From Gracilariopsis chorda (Eukaryota > Rhodophyta > Florideophyceae > Gracilariales > Gracilariaceae): a stretch of DNA of 64,000 nucleotides. Shown piece by piece: positions 1 through 10,970 of the stretch. The DNA lies in the NCBI GenBank assembly GCA_003194525.1, contig NBIV01000037.1:62001-126000 (forward strand), in the 5' to 3' direction. The notes below the pieces were generated by a model, which ran no database searches, was not told the DNA's origin, and worked only from the letters and a program-made list of their open reading frames with translations. Every line of letters begins with the position of its first letter. Positions within the stretch are counted from its first letter, which is position 1. Made by a program: the position numbers and the translations under genes.

Positions 1-3000
1 CGAGAGTCAAAATCACGCTTGTACGCGGCCTGTGCTCGTGCCATGGAGCTCCGGGCGACCGGGATTAACTTCGTAAGCCACGCTTTCCATCGTTGGCGAT
101 AATCCTTCACGGAAGGGAAGTTTGCCAGCGTAGGCTTGGGTTCCAACGCTACGGCGGGCGGATGACGCGAAAGTACCAATTCAAATGGAGTCAAACCCGT
201 TGTACGGTGTACCTGTGTGTTATACGCAAACGTCAAGGCGTCAGTGTACAGGTCCCATGTTTTGGGGTGATCAGCAACGTAAGAACGGAGAGAGGCTAAC
301 AGCGTTCGGTTAAACCGCTCTACTTGCCCATTACACTGGGGGTGGTAGGTCGTTGTGAACAGATTCTTGATATCGAGAATCCGACACACGTCCTCAAATA
401 ATCGCGATGCGAATTGCTTTCCGTTATCTGATAGAATGTTAACCGGTGGTCCGTAGACAAATACCCAATGGGTGACGAAGGCTTGCACCACCGCGAAAGC
501 AGATATCTTCCGTAAAGGTACTGTGCGAACCAAATTGGAGAAACGATCCGTGATAACGAGTAAAAACTTATGTCCACGCTTTGTGGTGAGCAGCGGTCCC
601 AAGAGGTCAATTGCGACAAACTCGAGAGGGGCCCGTGCTGGAAATAACTTCAACTTCGTTGAGTGCTTCCGGAGTTTGACCCGTTTTTTTGGCACACTCC
701 GTGCATGACCGCACAGTCGCGTAGCAGTCCACAGCCATGGCTGGCTAATAGTAACTCCGTCGCAACGTGAGGTAAAGTTTCCGTCCACCGGCGTGTCCAC
801 CAAGTTTCGCATAGTGCGACAAGTGCAACACTCTAGATTGTATAGTATGCGGTACCACTACCTGTGGGGTTGTTTGAACCGTCCTGACGAGGTATCCAAC
901 ATCATTCACCTCGAAAGGGAGTTGCGCACCGCCATTAAGTCGGGCGCGAATCTGAGTACAAAAGGGATCACCTTGTTGTTCTCTGACCATCTCCTCCGGG
1001 GGTATTGGCACGAAATTACCCAGTGGGGGTTTCTGAGCATCGTCCGAGACGAGTAGTGCGTCCAGTTCATCATCCGATTCCGGTTCTTCATCCGAGTTAT
1101 CGGGTTCACGGTCCGGGTTCTCCGGTTCTCGACCGTCGACGACGAAGCAAGGAATGTCCTCCTCCCCAGCGGGTAGAGTTTCACCATCCGTGGGTAAACG
1201 CGACAGCGCATCCGCCTGAGCGTTCTTTGTGCCCTTCTTGTAGATCACCTCGAAGTCGAATTCCGCAAGGCGGAGCCTCCAACGCATTAAGCGCCCTGAC
1301 GGTTCAGAGACTGTCATGAGCCATCGTAATGACGAGTGATCCGTGTAAACGGTGAAGTGCACACCCATAAGATAGGGGCGGAGGGTGAAGAGTGCCCACA
1401 CAACTGCAAGACACTCTTTCTCTGAGACGGAGTAGTTCCGCTCGTGAACATTCAGTGAGCGTGACCAGTACCCAATAGGGGTTCGTTCGCCTTCGGGATT
1501 TGTCTGAAAGAGAGCGCAACCTACTTGGTAGTCACTAGCATCCGTGTCTACGGTAAACGGTAGTCCGGGTTTCGGTAACGATAAGATCGGTGCTGATGTT
1601 ACAGCCTCCTTGAGGGAGTTAAACGCCTTCGTCTCGACGGACGTAAAGGGTTCCAATTTCGGTGGTTGGCCTTTCCGCAAGAGCGCATTCAAGGGTGCTG
1701 AGATATCCGCACAACTCGGGATAAACCGTCGATAGACGTTGACTAATCCTAGAAAGGAGCGTGGTTCCGTTTGAGTGGCGGGTTCCTTCGCTTGACGGAG
1801 CGACTTAACTCGAGCTTCCTCGATCATCACACGCCCAAGGCGGATTATGTGGCCCAGATACTTCACTGTATCTGTAAAGAACTCACATCTCCTCAACTTG
1901 AGAGTAGCTCCAGCCTCACGTAGCGTGGTCAGGATATCTCTCACGTGTGTGAGGTGGTCATCCAGATTATCTGAGAATACTATGATATCGTCCAGGTAGA
2001 CGAGGCATGTACGCCATTTGAAGCGAGCCAGTAGTATGTCGATAGCACGCTGGAAAGTAGCGGGAGCATTGGTCAAACCAAAAGGCATCCGTTTGAAACG
2101 GTAGAGTCCGGAGTGACAGACAAAAGCAGTCTTGTCGCGGTCCTGTTCCCTGACGGGCACCTGCCAGTATCCCCAATTCGCGTCTAGAGCCGTGAAAACG
2201 GTAGCATTTCCGATTGAATCGATGTACTCATCCATTCGTGGGATCGGGTACACATCCTTGATGGTTATGGCGTTCAGTCGACGTTATTCGATGCAAAAGC
2301 GCCAGGATCCATCCGGTTTCGGAGCCAGTACCACTGGGGATGCCCACGGCGACTGAGCCGGTTCTATTACTCCAGCTCGGAGCATCTTTTCCACTTGGAA
2401 TTCTTCCTCTTCTCGAGCTTTAGGGCCTGCCCTATAGGGGTGCTGAGCGATGGGCCTGGTATCAGGTAGCAAGTCAATCCGGTGCTCCGTTGTAGTAATC
2501 TCCCCTAGGGAGCCATCCCACATCGTGGTGAAATTCCGTAGCATCTCACGGAGACATTCACGGTGCGATTCCGGCACATGACCGAGGTCAAGTTCCTCGA
2601 GTTCTTTCACGGGATCAATCCGGTCGTAACTCGTTGGAACCGGCTTAGCATCCGAGCATTTCGGCATTTGGACGGCAGTGTCCTCCCCCTCCTTAGAGTG
2701 AACGAGACCGAGGACATCGGCGGCGGTCATTCTCGTGGGAACCATCGCGGTGGGGTGGGGCATTACCGAACCAATGACTTGGTTTTTCACCAGTGACTGG
2801 GGCGTAGAGCCTAGATTGGCGACCAGCACGTTGAACGGTTTGTCCGGCTCAATTTGAGCCACTCCATTTGCCACGGCGAGTTGATACCTATCATATAAGG
2901 ATGAAAGGGGTTGAATTACTCGTAAACCGTGTTGACGGGAAGTGACTCGTACCCAAACTTGGGATTCTGGTGGAAGTTGGACAGACGCGGCAACGCGGAG

Positions 3001-3627
3001 CTTTGTAGAGTCCCGGGAAGCCGGTGGGGGTTCCTGCGCAGCAGGTAATGGAACGTGCTTCTTCGAGGCACGTCGTAGAGGACGACGTACGATCGAAACG
3101 GAGGAGCCGTCTTCCATTTCCACACGTCTTAGACGGGCCCTGATGGCATCAACGAATCTGTCACAGAAGTCGCATCCCAAGGTCAAAGAGGCGGCAAGTT
3201 TCCGACAAACAATAAAGTTGAGTTTCATAAGAAAGGAGCCAAGGCGCACGACCAGGTCGATTGTCCCAACCGTTGATAACGGGTTATCATTCGCATCCGC
3301 GACATCCGGTATCACGCCATGGCGCATCTGAGACTGCAATGACGGTGGCAGGAGCGACTCAACGATGAAGTTCGGGCCTGCACCTGTGTCCAAAACAGTG
3401 AGAACTCGCACCATAAACTGGGTGGAAAGGCCAAGGTCAGCATATAACTTGTAGTTTCTCTTGGCCATTACCAAAACTCTGTCCGGGAACCGGTTGTTTC
3501 GAACACGTTTCCACGGTAGACGCAGAACAGTAAAGTCTTCAGAGTTCACGTCTGAGACGGCCTGTTTCCTAGTAAGGATTTTGACCGGGGAGCGAGGCAG
3601 TGACGCCTCGGGCGCCTTCAACCTCAA
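1..3627 (-). pseudogene. pol of family A element: protease, RT, RNase H, integrase (broken)
   Basis: The frame from 3627 to 2284 holds an aspartic protease (VLDTGAGPN) and the start of reverse transcriptase (SPWASPVV... RFCIE). A TAA at about 2263, where relatives have Tyr in E-Y-R-R-L-N, interrupts the RT. It resumes to 745 with the catalytic YLDD box, the RNase H (TDASDYQVGCALF; ADALSRLP) and the start of the HHCC zinc region of integrase. A stop near 750 and a frameshift near the T-run at about 684 then break the integrase. Its core (LEFVAIDLLGP; ILSDNGKQF; GQVERFNRTL) continues in another frame to the window start, so the D,D,E residues are still visible. pol lies in a different frame from gag; the gap between the gag stop and this frame is about 40 bases. 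Confidence 0.9.
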
Positions 3628-3665
3628 CTCTGAGGGCGCCTCTCCCGTAGGGGAGACTCCCGAAA

Positions 3666-5780
3666 TCAGTTTTCCTGAGCCCGTTCCGCCTGAGGCGGGG
3701 TCTCAGAATCCTGAACCACTAGCAGTGGAGCGCTAGCGGGGGTGTCTTGTCGGACAAGACGGGGGTTAGTGACCTGCTCAGCAGGGGAAAGCAACGCGTG
3801 TCGCGGGTTCGTATCCGGGATATTCCGGGGGAAGTCCGTCTTCGCTCGTAAGTACGAGGCAATCGGAACGGTCTGCTTCTCCGCTGGAGCAAGGGCTTCA
3901 TAGTTACCGATCACTCGGGTTACTTCTCTCAAAGTGAGGATGCAGTCCGGTGAAATGTGACCGTGTTCGTAACATATGTGGCATATGACTCCAGAGCGTG
4001 GGGGCGGCTGACCGGAACGAGCATCCGTGTGTCTCACCGCTGGGCGGGTATCCTTCCATCCGGGACGACTCTGCCGGAGGGCACCATTCGCATAGGGAAT
4101 GCGAGGTCCGTCAACACGGGGTCCGTCAACATACAGCAGGGAGTTCTCCTGGGCTGTGTCGTAGGACGCATCCGTCGTGGACGGCAGTTCCGTTGTCGGA
4201 ATAGACTGAGCACCGGCCTGAGCGAGGTAAACGTTATCGTAGTCCCTTGAAGGGCGTCCACTCGCTGCTAGCGATAAAGATGGTGAACTGGCTTCCATCA
4301 TCAACGCCTTGGCGGGACGAGACTTCGATGCAGGGATACGAGCTCGAAGTGCATCACCTTCCGCTTGCGCGTGTTGAATCAACTCCAGGTAGGTGGTGTT
4401 ACGACGATCCTCCCGATATCGGCCCACCAGCGTACGGATTGCCGGATCTAATCCATCGATATACATGGTGCAGTGCTCTCCAGAGGAGTAAACATTGCCA
4501 CACCTGTGGAAAGCCTTATTAAGACGTACCGAGAATTCGGTTTCCGTCTCTCCAGATTTCTGGCGCGTATCGCGTAAATCGAGAATAGCCGCCTGAATAG
4601 CGTTGTTCGTCGCGTAGGATCGCAAGAGGTACTGAACCGCTTCCGGCCAGCACGTTAGTCCTCCTTCGGAGGCTCGGGAAGAACCTCTTACATAGTTGTA
4701 TTGATCCTCGGCGAGGCCACGTAGAAAATACGGTAGGGCAGTAAACGCCTGTCCTTCGTTCATACCAAGTATGTCCGCTTCGGAAACGAACCTTCCGAGG
4801 AAGTCTAACACCAATATGGGATCCTCTCCAGAAAAGGACTGGTTACGAAGGGAAAGCTGCATACGCTTTATGCAGTCCTTCACCTTACCCGTACCACGGG
4901 CTGTACGATCCAATGAGGAGTCCTCAAGCCGATAATATCGGTACGATACCAACCTCTTGTAGAGGGGATTAGTACATTTGAGTTCCCTCAATCCTAAGTG
5001 TTTCCTTCCCTTCCTCCGGGGGCGAATCACACCTTGGGTGGAAGAAGACCGTTTAGAATGGGACGGGCGTCGGCGACGATCATCGTCTGACGAAGAATCC
5101 GACGACACCGAACCATCTGAATGGTGAGAATCCTGTGAAGACAGGGAGGAATCCGACGAGTCGTGATCGTGCTTGGGTTGCTTCTTACGAGTGCGGCGGG
5201 TAGAATCTTTCTTCTCGCGCTTCGCTTTTTGCGAGACAGCAGCGGCCTCACCCGGGACGTTGTCATCCATCAAGATAGTTTGCTCCAACGTCCTCAGACG
5301 GGCACTGACACGATCAAATCGGGTTTCCACATTCTCAACATAGTTCGCAGGGCCACCAAAACATTCCAACACAGTGTTGACATCCGCCCTTAAAAGGCGA
5401 ATGTCCTCAGCCAAATCCTTCATAGAAGAGGTATCAAACCTGACACGCAGGACTTCAAACTCCTCCACGAGGGCATTGTGTGGTTCACGCATCTCCTCAA
5501 ACTGCGCTTGGACACTAGGGGGGGCGTCGGTATCGGGGTCTCCCCTCCGGGGTGCAGCTACATCGGCAGAAGCCGGGTCGACACCAGAGATGGGAGCGTC
5601 CTTCAACGCCTTAGGCGGGGGTTTCTGGGCTCTCGACAAGTCTTGGCCCTTCGACTTGCCTCTCAAAGTGGCAAGTCGAGGGTGGCCAGCGGGGACCTTC
5701 GAGATCTCTGCCTGTTCCACGTCACTGACGGAACGACTCCGCGTGACAACGGGTTCGGCGGAGGATGGTCGCCGAGACAT
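3666..5780 (-). CDS. gag of family A element
   Basis: Structural gag protein of about 704 residues, one uninterrupted frame. I start it at the ATG at 5780 (MSRRPSSAE) rather than the upstream in-frame ATG at 5819, because the nested family A copy begins with a matching MSKKLTSAK segment at 34257. In order: a basic, Ser-rich N-terminus; an acidic predicted coiled region; a Ser/Asp/Lys-rich low-complexity stretch; the capsid-like region (about residues 270-480); and a CCHC zinc knuckle CHICYEHGHISPDC near residue 600, the RNA-binding signature of nucleocapsid. Gag would assemble the cytoplasmic virus-like particle. This is the best-preserved gene of the element. Confidence 0.88.
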   Translation of the reverse strand: MSRRPSSAEPVVTRSRSVSDVEQAEISKVPAGHPRLATLRGKSKGQDLSRAQKPPPKALKDAPISGVDPASADVAAPRRGDPDTDAPPSVQAQFEEMREPHNALVEEFEVLRVRFDTSSMKDLAEDIRLLRADVNTVLECFGGPANYVENVETRFDRVSARLRTLEQTILMDDNVPGEAAAVSQKAKREKKDSTRRTRKKQPKHDHDSSDSSLSSQDSHHSDGSVSSDSSSDDDRRRRPSHSKRSSSTQGVIRPRRKGRKHLGLRELKCTNPLYKRLVSYRYYRLEDSSLDRTARGTGKVKDCIKRMQLSLRNQSFSGEDPILVLDFLGRFVSEADILGMNEGQAFTALPYFLRGLAEDQYNYVRGSSRASEGGLTCWPEAVQYLLRSYATNNAIQAAILDLRDTRQKSGETETEFSVRLNKAFHRCGNVYSSGEHCTMYIDGLDPAIRTLVGRYREDRRNTTYLELIQHAQAEGDALRARIPASKSRPAKALMMEASSPSLSLAASGRPSRDYDNVYLAQAGAQSIPTTELPSTTDASYDTAQENSLLYVDGPRVDGPRIPYANGALRQSRPGWKDTRPAVRHTDARSGQPPPRSGVICHICYEHGHISPDCILTLREVTRVIGNYEALAPAEKQTVPIASYLRAKTDFPRNIPDTNPRHALLSPAEQVTNPRLVRQDTPASAPLLVVQDSETPPQAERAQEN

Positions 5781-5874
5781 GTGTAGACCAAAACCTCCCA
5801 CGAAATGGTAAGAAACCAAAAGTTTGGACAGTGAATCTCCGAGGAGAGGTAATACAAAACCTAACCGTTTCCGA

Positions 5875-5892
5875 TTCTAGGTCGGGACACCA
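5875..5892 (-). other. Primer-binding site of family A element (left copy)
   Basis: Three bases inside the LTR end, the minus strand reads TGGTGTCCCGACCTAGAA. It begins with the TGG expected from pairing to a tRNA CCA end. Closely related sequences occupy the same position in the other three elements of the window. Confidence 0.7.
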
Positions 5893-5895
5893 CTT

Positions 5896-6575
5896 TGTAG
5901 TGCAATACCCGCAAGCGGGACAACACACGAAGACGTTCGGAATCTTCCCGTCTGGAGGGTAACACAGCGAACGGAGCCTCTCCGGATGAGCACGACAAAG
6001 TCGGGTTGTAAAGCCGAGGCTCACCCTCACGCCAAGCGGGGAGAGTTGAAACGGTAGGATTAGGATCACCACGAATGGGAAAACAGCCCTTCCAAGGAGT
6101 ACGAGTCCACGTAAGTGGGGGAAGACGTCACGGGATACCGGCACGAGAGACACGCGTCAGCGGTGACGAGCAACCACACAAAGGGGTAGGAACCACGAGA
6201 GTGGGGTAAGGGAAATACGGGGGATGCCCGATTGGGGGCGACGGGGGTGTGGGCCAACGGGACCACGAAAAAGGTACCAAGGAAACCCTATACAGGGGCG
6301 AGAACACGGCGGTGGTGAATTAAGTGACAAGTGCCCAAGGCGGTGATACTCCTAGTGACGCAGGGTGGATAGGTCTACCATTAGTAACGCGGCTTTACCT
6401 CCGAGGAGTGTAGAAGACTCGCGAAAGCGGAAAAGACTTAGAGCCAAGAACCCTGGTTGGGGAAGTTTACTCAGTGTCAGGGCGAGGTCGCCGAGCCACT
6501 ATATAGTGTAGTAATCTCCCTACTGTAGCGTAGATAAATAATAAATAATAAATAGAAGTTAACTAAATGTCCACA
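5896..6575 (-). repeat. 5' LTR of family A element
   Basis: A 680-bp long terminal repeat with TG...CA ends (minus strand TGTGGACA... CACTACA). It is recognised by blockwise similarity to the LTRs at 10223-10878 and 33499-34141: CTTCCCCAAC near the 5' part, a CCTGTATAGGG-like block, and GAAGATTCCGAACGTCTT near the 3' end. It should hold the promoter and polyadenylation signals of the element. The partner LTR is outside the window. Confidence 0.85.
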
Positions 6576-6622
6576 CCGTGGTGCCAACCTCCTCTTGACT
6601 ATCCGTGTCACACGTGGTCCAC

Positions 6623-7370
6623 TCACGCCTTGGACGGCACACGGCGCATGCACAGGTGTGCACCTGGCGCACAGTGCGGATCCGCTGAGGGCTGGGACAC
6701 CCGCAAATAGCGGTAGTAATCATAAACACGCGAAAGCGGCAAAAACATCAAGTCCACAGGGCATCGCTGAGTAATCCTCCTTGAGGATTGCACTTCAATA
6801 TGAGAGCGGTATTTCATGGTCAGAGTTGGGGCGTACGGCACAATCTTGAGGCCATGTTGCCTTCTTCTGCGGTAGACCACGCGATTCTTGACTTCTTCAA
6901 TGTACGTCTTCGGCACAATCATGTTGCTGTCATATCCAAACTTGCACCGCCCAGCGCGATTCTGACAAAACGGGGAGTGACGGTGCCTGTGCATGGAAAA
7001 ATGAGGGCATGCAACTCGTCTTCGTCTCCTGGAAGGGGAAGGTCTGCACGAATCAGCTCTTAGATCACATCAACTTCTTCAATCACGCCTCCTTCGAGCC
7101 ACACAAGCATGTGGTGATGAGGCACATTGCGCTCCTGAAACTCGAGCTTTGATGCAAGCCTCAGGCACTTCAATCCAGAGATGTGCTCCGAGTTCTTCTC
7201 CAAGTCCTTCATGACGTCGTTGGCGTACTGGTTGTACCCCTTGCAATTAGATCCGGTTGTTCAAAGGTTTGAGGGTGGTAACTCTGTGCCGTAGATGCGC
7301 TCTGATTGCTGGTGCCCATAACAAGGCGCTGGATGTCCTCTCTTTAGATTTTCATGGTGATTGTAATGAA
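6623..7370 (-). pseudogene. Helitron Rep endonuclease domain (HUH), broken
   Basis: Rolling-circle replication initiator part of a Helitron protein. Visible in order on the minus strand: a FITITMKI-like strand at about 7345; QYANDVMKDLEKNSEH around 7220; the substrate-strand region LEFQERN then PHHHMLVW with the metal-binding histidines; a stop shortly after VEEVDVI-like residues near 7062; ADLPLPGDEDE; then the MHRHRHSPFC...C region and VYRRRRQHG...VPYAP in the frame 6994-6623. This order matches the Rep-to-helicase linker of Helitrons. Several stops and frame changes make it a pseudogene. Host-integration nicking activity is therefore not expected from this copy. Confidence 0.72.
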
Positions 7371-7393
7371 AAGAGAAGGCGGTACTCTCCGCG

Positions 7394-9553
7394 TTAGCGA
7401 CGCGTGTACATCCATGCGCTTAATCTTCCAGTATGCTGCTGTGTTGACCGAGTAATCGTGCAGAAATATGCGTCGTGCTGATCACCGTACCGGTAGAGAA
7501 GAGAGAAAATACCCTTCTCTACAAGTTTGGATGCCAGTTTTAGAAATCGGTACCGCACTTGCGCATTTTTTGCGGCATTCGCAGTCGCCCCTGCTCCAGC
7601 AGCAGCAGCAGTCGTCACTTTAGCGTGCTTTTCGGTTACGATTCCTTCTACCAAGAGCGGTACTTGAGACTCCGCTCGCTGCAGGGTAGTCGTATCAACC
7701 ACAAGCGTTCTCATTATGGTTGGCCTTCCACCAGGAACATCTTCAGGGAGAGGGCCAACACTTGCATGAGCATATCTGACTGTAGCCCTTCGGGTTCCTT
7801 CGTATCCACGTACTACTAATCCTTGCTCTGCTGGTTGCACGCTGATATACACGGCGGTCTCCGCATTTTGTTGTTGTTGTTGTTGTTGCTGTTCCGTGCT
7901 AAGCATTGATCGGTAACGTTCATGCACCCCGTCTGGCTTTGGCTGGATCACATCGTACAACTTGGGTACGATGTCTCTTACTTTGATGTCCTGAATGAGC
8001 GCACGCAAATTGGCCCGTGCATAGTGACATGGATCCAAAGAAGGCGGACCTGTACCCCACAGAAAGCCATAGCGCGTGTTGTTCTGGGTCTGCATAGGCA
8101 GAGCGAGAGTAGCGTTGCGCTCAAGTCTGAGAAAGGAGGGAACACCTCCCGTCACATAAGACATGTCCATGAACGCTTGCGTCGTTGCGGAGAGCGTATT
8201 CAAGTTGAGGAAATGGGATTGAAACGCTCCCAGGCTATAAGGACTTCCAACCAACTCGTTTCTATGCCTTTTATGGAACGTGACACCCCATCCTGACATT
8301 CTTCTCATTCCACAGCACACTCAGGTGGTCTTTTTGACAAAAAGAACGCATCTGCAGTACTTGAAGCTATGAATTCTCAATTTACAGTCCGGGTACGGGC
8401 AGGAGGAGAGCGTGCGTGCGTGCTCGCTGCATCTTCCGCATCGCCTTTGACCCGCAGTGGAAAGCATCTCAAACTCTGGAACGCTTGCACGGATGGCGGG
8501 ATCATTCCAGGCTTCATCTGCCACGGTATCCCACGCATATTACACGCGATACAGTCCCCGATCCGGACTTCCAGCATACTGCATGATCTTCGTATCAAGC
8601 TGCTGCTGTGGCGGGTGTAAGGGAGCAGGAGTGATCTCATCTTCTTCAACTTCCGTGGGAACTGGCATCTGCTCTTCTTCTTGTTCGGCCTGTAGCAGAG
8701 CAGGTTGGTGCTGCGGCTGTGAGGGGGCGGGAATGATCTCATCCTCTGCCAACTCCATCAGAATGGGCATCTGTTGTTCTTCTTCAACGTGCGGCAGAGA
8801 AGGCTGCTGCGGCGGCTGTAGGGGAGCAGCATTGATCTCACCCTCTTCCAATTCCATTGGAACGAGCATCTGTTCATCTTCTTCAAATTGCAGCAGAGGG
8901 TGGGCATCTTTCTCCACGGTTGTTTGGCCCTCATCATCGACAACAGGCGCAGGCATTGGTGGGAGAGATGGGGGCATAGGAGAGGAAGTTGGTCGTGATG
9001 TGGACCGAGAACCATTTGTCCCAGCGACGCACGTAGGTGCAGGAGTAACTTCGTCCTCTTCTATGGCTGGAACAATGGTTCCTTGCAGGTGCGCTCCGCT
9101 CTCATTTACCAGCATCTCATCTGGAGCGGGAGGAACTGGCAATCGTGAGGTTCGTCCAGCTCCTGGCCTTGCCCCACCTGAGTTCACTCTGACCTCTCCT
9201 GAATTGGCTCTGGCACCACCGGAATTGGCTTTGGCCCGGTTTGAATTGGCTCTGGTGCCTCCAGGGTTTGCTCTAGCACCTCCAGCATTCTGTTTGGCGC
9301 CTCTAGAATTGCCTCTGGCACCTCCAGAATTCTCTCTGGCACCTCCAGAATTCTCCCTGGCACCTCCGGCATTGGCTCGAGCCCCCCGGCATTGGCTTTG
9401 GCACCTCCACAATCCTCTCTGGCGCCCCCGGTATTGGCTGTTGCACCTCCAGAATTGGCTGTTGCACCTCCAGAATTGGCTCGTGCACCTCCAGAATGGA
9501 CTCTGGCACCTCCAGAAATGGCTGAAGTACCTCCAGGATTGGTGTGGCCCCAA
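7394..9553 (-). pseudogene. Helitron-associated N-terminal reading frame with repeats (two in-frame stops)
   Basis: One continuous minus-strand frame of about 720 codons, broken only by TAA at 8540-8542 and TGA at 8321-8323. The first part (9553-9190) encodes heptad repeats of the type GGARENS. It is followed by three imperfect Glu/Pro/Gln-rich repeats of about 35-40 residues (each with QM-P--E-EE-EI--AP, about 8900-8600). After the TAA comes a Cys-rich segment CGRC...C...C...H...CRC (about 8430-8345) that could be a zinc finger, as found at the start of many Helitron proteins. After the TGA are 308 residues with a poly-Gln run (about 7868-7897) but no motif I recognise. Its position directly upstream of the Rep region on the same strand is the basis for assigning it to the Helitron; it could instead be an unrelated decayed gene. 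Confidence 0.5.
9184..9545. repeat. 21-bp tandem repeat (about 17 units)
   Basis: Direct repeats based on TCTGGCACCTCCAGAATT plus three bases. Units diverge toward both ends and are nearly identical around 9305-9365. The 21-bp period keeps the minus-strand frame open and yields heptapeptides of the type GGARENS. Confidence 0.85.
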
Positions 9554-10222
9554 TAGAGTTCGAATGTGGACCTCCTTGAGTCAATTTAATCAAAAAAGAG
9601 AAACAATCAATTCTGTTTTTTAAACAGCGAAAAAAACTGCCAAAGTTCCAGAATAATCTCTAATAGAACACAAAGTTGAAGGTGAAAAAATGGTTGCAGT
9701 TGGTTGCTTTGTACCCACCGGGCATAGTCGCATCAGCAAATAAAAAACATTGGTGCAAGACTTATATTTATCCGAGGCAGTCGGGCGCAGCACAAGGACT
9801 CTCGACACACTCCTATTGGATTATGACGGGCAGAGTGTGCCCAGCCGGTTTTCAAGCCATTTGATGTTCAATCTGCGTCCGGTTGTAAGGATTAGTCTGC
9901 CTTTACTCAGACACCGAAGTCTGCTTTCAGGTCCCAGTAGGAACGACACGGCGGCCGCCCTGGGCCCTGCACAGCAAGCTGATATTAGGTCTGGGAAACC
10001 CTCAGACTTCCTGAATCGCCGTCAAACGACCAGTGTACCACAGAGGAGCAACGTGTAGTGCAACGCCCTCAGGGAGGGATTCTTGGTAATTGAAAGCTTT
10101 CCCGATATTATCGGTTGTGTAGTGTGTATATGAACTACGCCCCACAATGGTGGATATGGACACGTGGGACACGGTTTTGGGTCAATTGGAGGTTGACCAC
10201 AGTAGTGGATGTTGCCACGAAA
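9554..10222. other. Intergenic stretch, no gene seen
   Basis: About 670 bases between the Helitron-associated frame and an isolated LTR. Only short unconvincing ORFs are present and no motif was recognised. Confidence 0.5.
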
Positions 10223-10878
10223 TGTGGAGTATTTTAGTTGATATTATTTGTTATTTTCACACCCATTTCTGGGAAGCTAGTACTTAGTGCGACGGCGCAC
10301 TGCCGTCGCAGCAGTGAAACTTCCCCAACAAGGGACCCCAACCTGGGGAATTAGCTCTAGTTGTTACCGCTTGCGCGCGTGCTCTACTCCTCCTTGGAGG
10401 GAAACGCCGTGAACCACGGGACATCTAACCCCCTTGCACATCTAAAGGGACCCATCAATGGGAGTCATATTATTCCAATTGCATTGGTGTTTCGCCCTGT
10501 ATAGGGATATTGTTACCGGCATCGCCGTTCGCCCCCGTCGCTCCCGCGACTCACTCCGTCCTCTCTTCCTCCTCTTCGCCCTTCCTTCTTCCCCTTTTTA
10601 GGGTAGCACCTCCCGCTATCCGCGGCCCTCGTGTGCGCATCCGCTCACACACCCCTACTTACGTGGAAACATACCTCTACTGAGGATCACACCGTGCTCA
10701 CGCGGATACCGATTCTTCGCCTTCACCTCCCTGCGCAAGTCGCAACAGGTGTCCCTGGTCTTACAAACTGGCTTCGCCGTGACACCTCTGGGAGGGCTCT
10801 ACCCAACTGGGTTCACCTCGTGAGAGGAAGATCCCGAACGTCTTTCGGTGTTTTTCCCCTTTGGGGCATTGCACCACA
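10223..10878 (+). repeat. Isolated family A LTR
   Basis: A 656-bp copy of the family A LTR, starting TGTGGAGT and ending GCACCACA. It shares blocks with 33499-34141: CTTCCCCAACAAGGGA near 10320, ACCTCCCTGCGCAAGTCGC near 10727, GGGAGGGCTCTACCCAACTGGG near 10790, and GAAGATCCCGAACG near 10827. No gag follows, and the 5-bp flanks (CGAAA, AGCGG) do not match. It is therefore either a solo LTR with decayed flanks or a truncated element. The sequence after it (GGTTTTGAAACTGGTATTAGAG) may be a diverged primer-binding site. Confidence 0.8.
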
Positions 10879-10970
10879 AGCGGTTTTGAAACTGGTATTA
10901 GAGATTTTACGCAAGCAGAACTTCGTGGAGACGTGAGTAAAATTTCGTGACACGTTTCCTAGCGTCAGTC

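Larger units (their letters stand above)
1..6575 (-). mobile_element. Family A Ty3/gypsy LTR retrotransposon, truncated by the window edge
   Basis: Reading on the minus strand from 6575: an LTR, a primer-binding site, gag with a zinc knuckle, then protease, reverse transcriptase, RNase H and integrase, running out of the window at base 1. This domain order is that of Ty3/gypsy (Metaviridae-type) elements. The 3' LTR and any chromodomain must lie to the left of the window. The proteins resemble the nested family A copy at 33.5-63.3 kb throughout, so both belong to one family. In-frame stops and an integrase frameshift show this copy is not autonomous. Confidence 0.93.
6576..9553 (-). mobile_element. 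Helitron remnant, interrupted by the family A retrotransposon
   Basis: Minus-strand reading frames carry hallmarks of a Helitron Rep/Hel protein: an HUH-type motif PHHHMLVWLEGG at about 7099-7122, followed by an acidic-proline segment and the Cys/His segment HRHSPFCQNRAGRCKFGY near 6985-6935, then a KYRSHIEVQ motif. In intact Helitrons these segments come just before the PIF1-like helicase. Here the reading stops at 6.6 kb, where the LTR retrotransposon begins, and no helicase is present in the window. I could not define the terminal sequences. Confidence 0.75.

Noticed and set aside
8457..9623. 388-codon plus-strand ORF rich in Ser, Cys, Gly and Leu-Ala-Pro repeats
   Set aside because: It is the complement of the repeat-rich minus-strand frame; the 21-bp repeat keeps both strands open. 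The minus frame connects to a Cys-rich segment and the Helitron, the plus frame to nothing.
10223..10878. Solo LTR with target duplication
   Set aside because: The LTR is clear, but the flanking pentamers differ, so a classic solo LTR formed by recombination is not proven.
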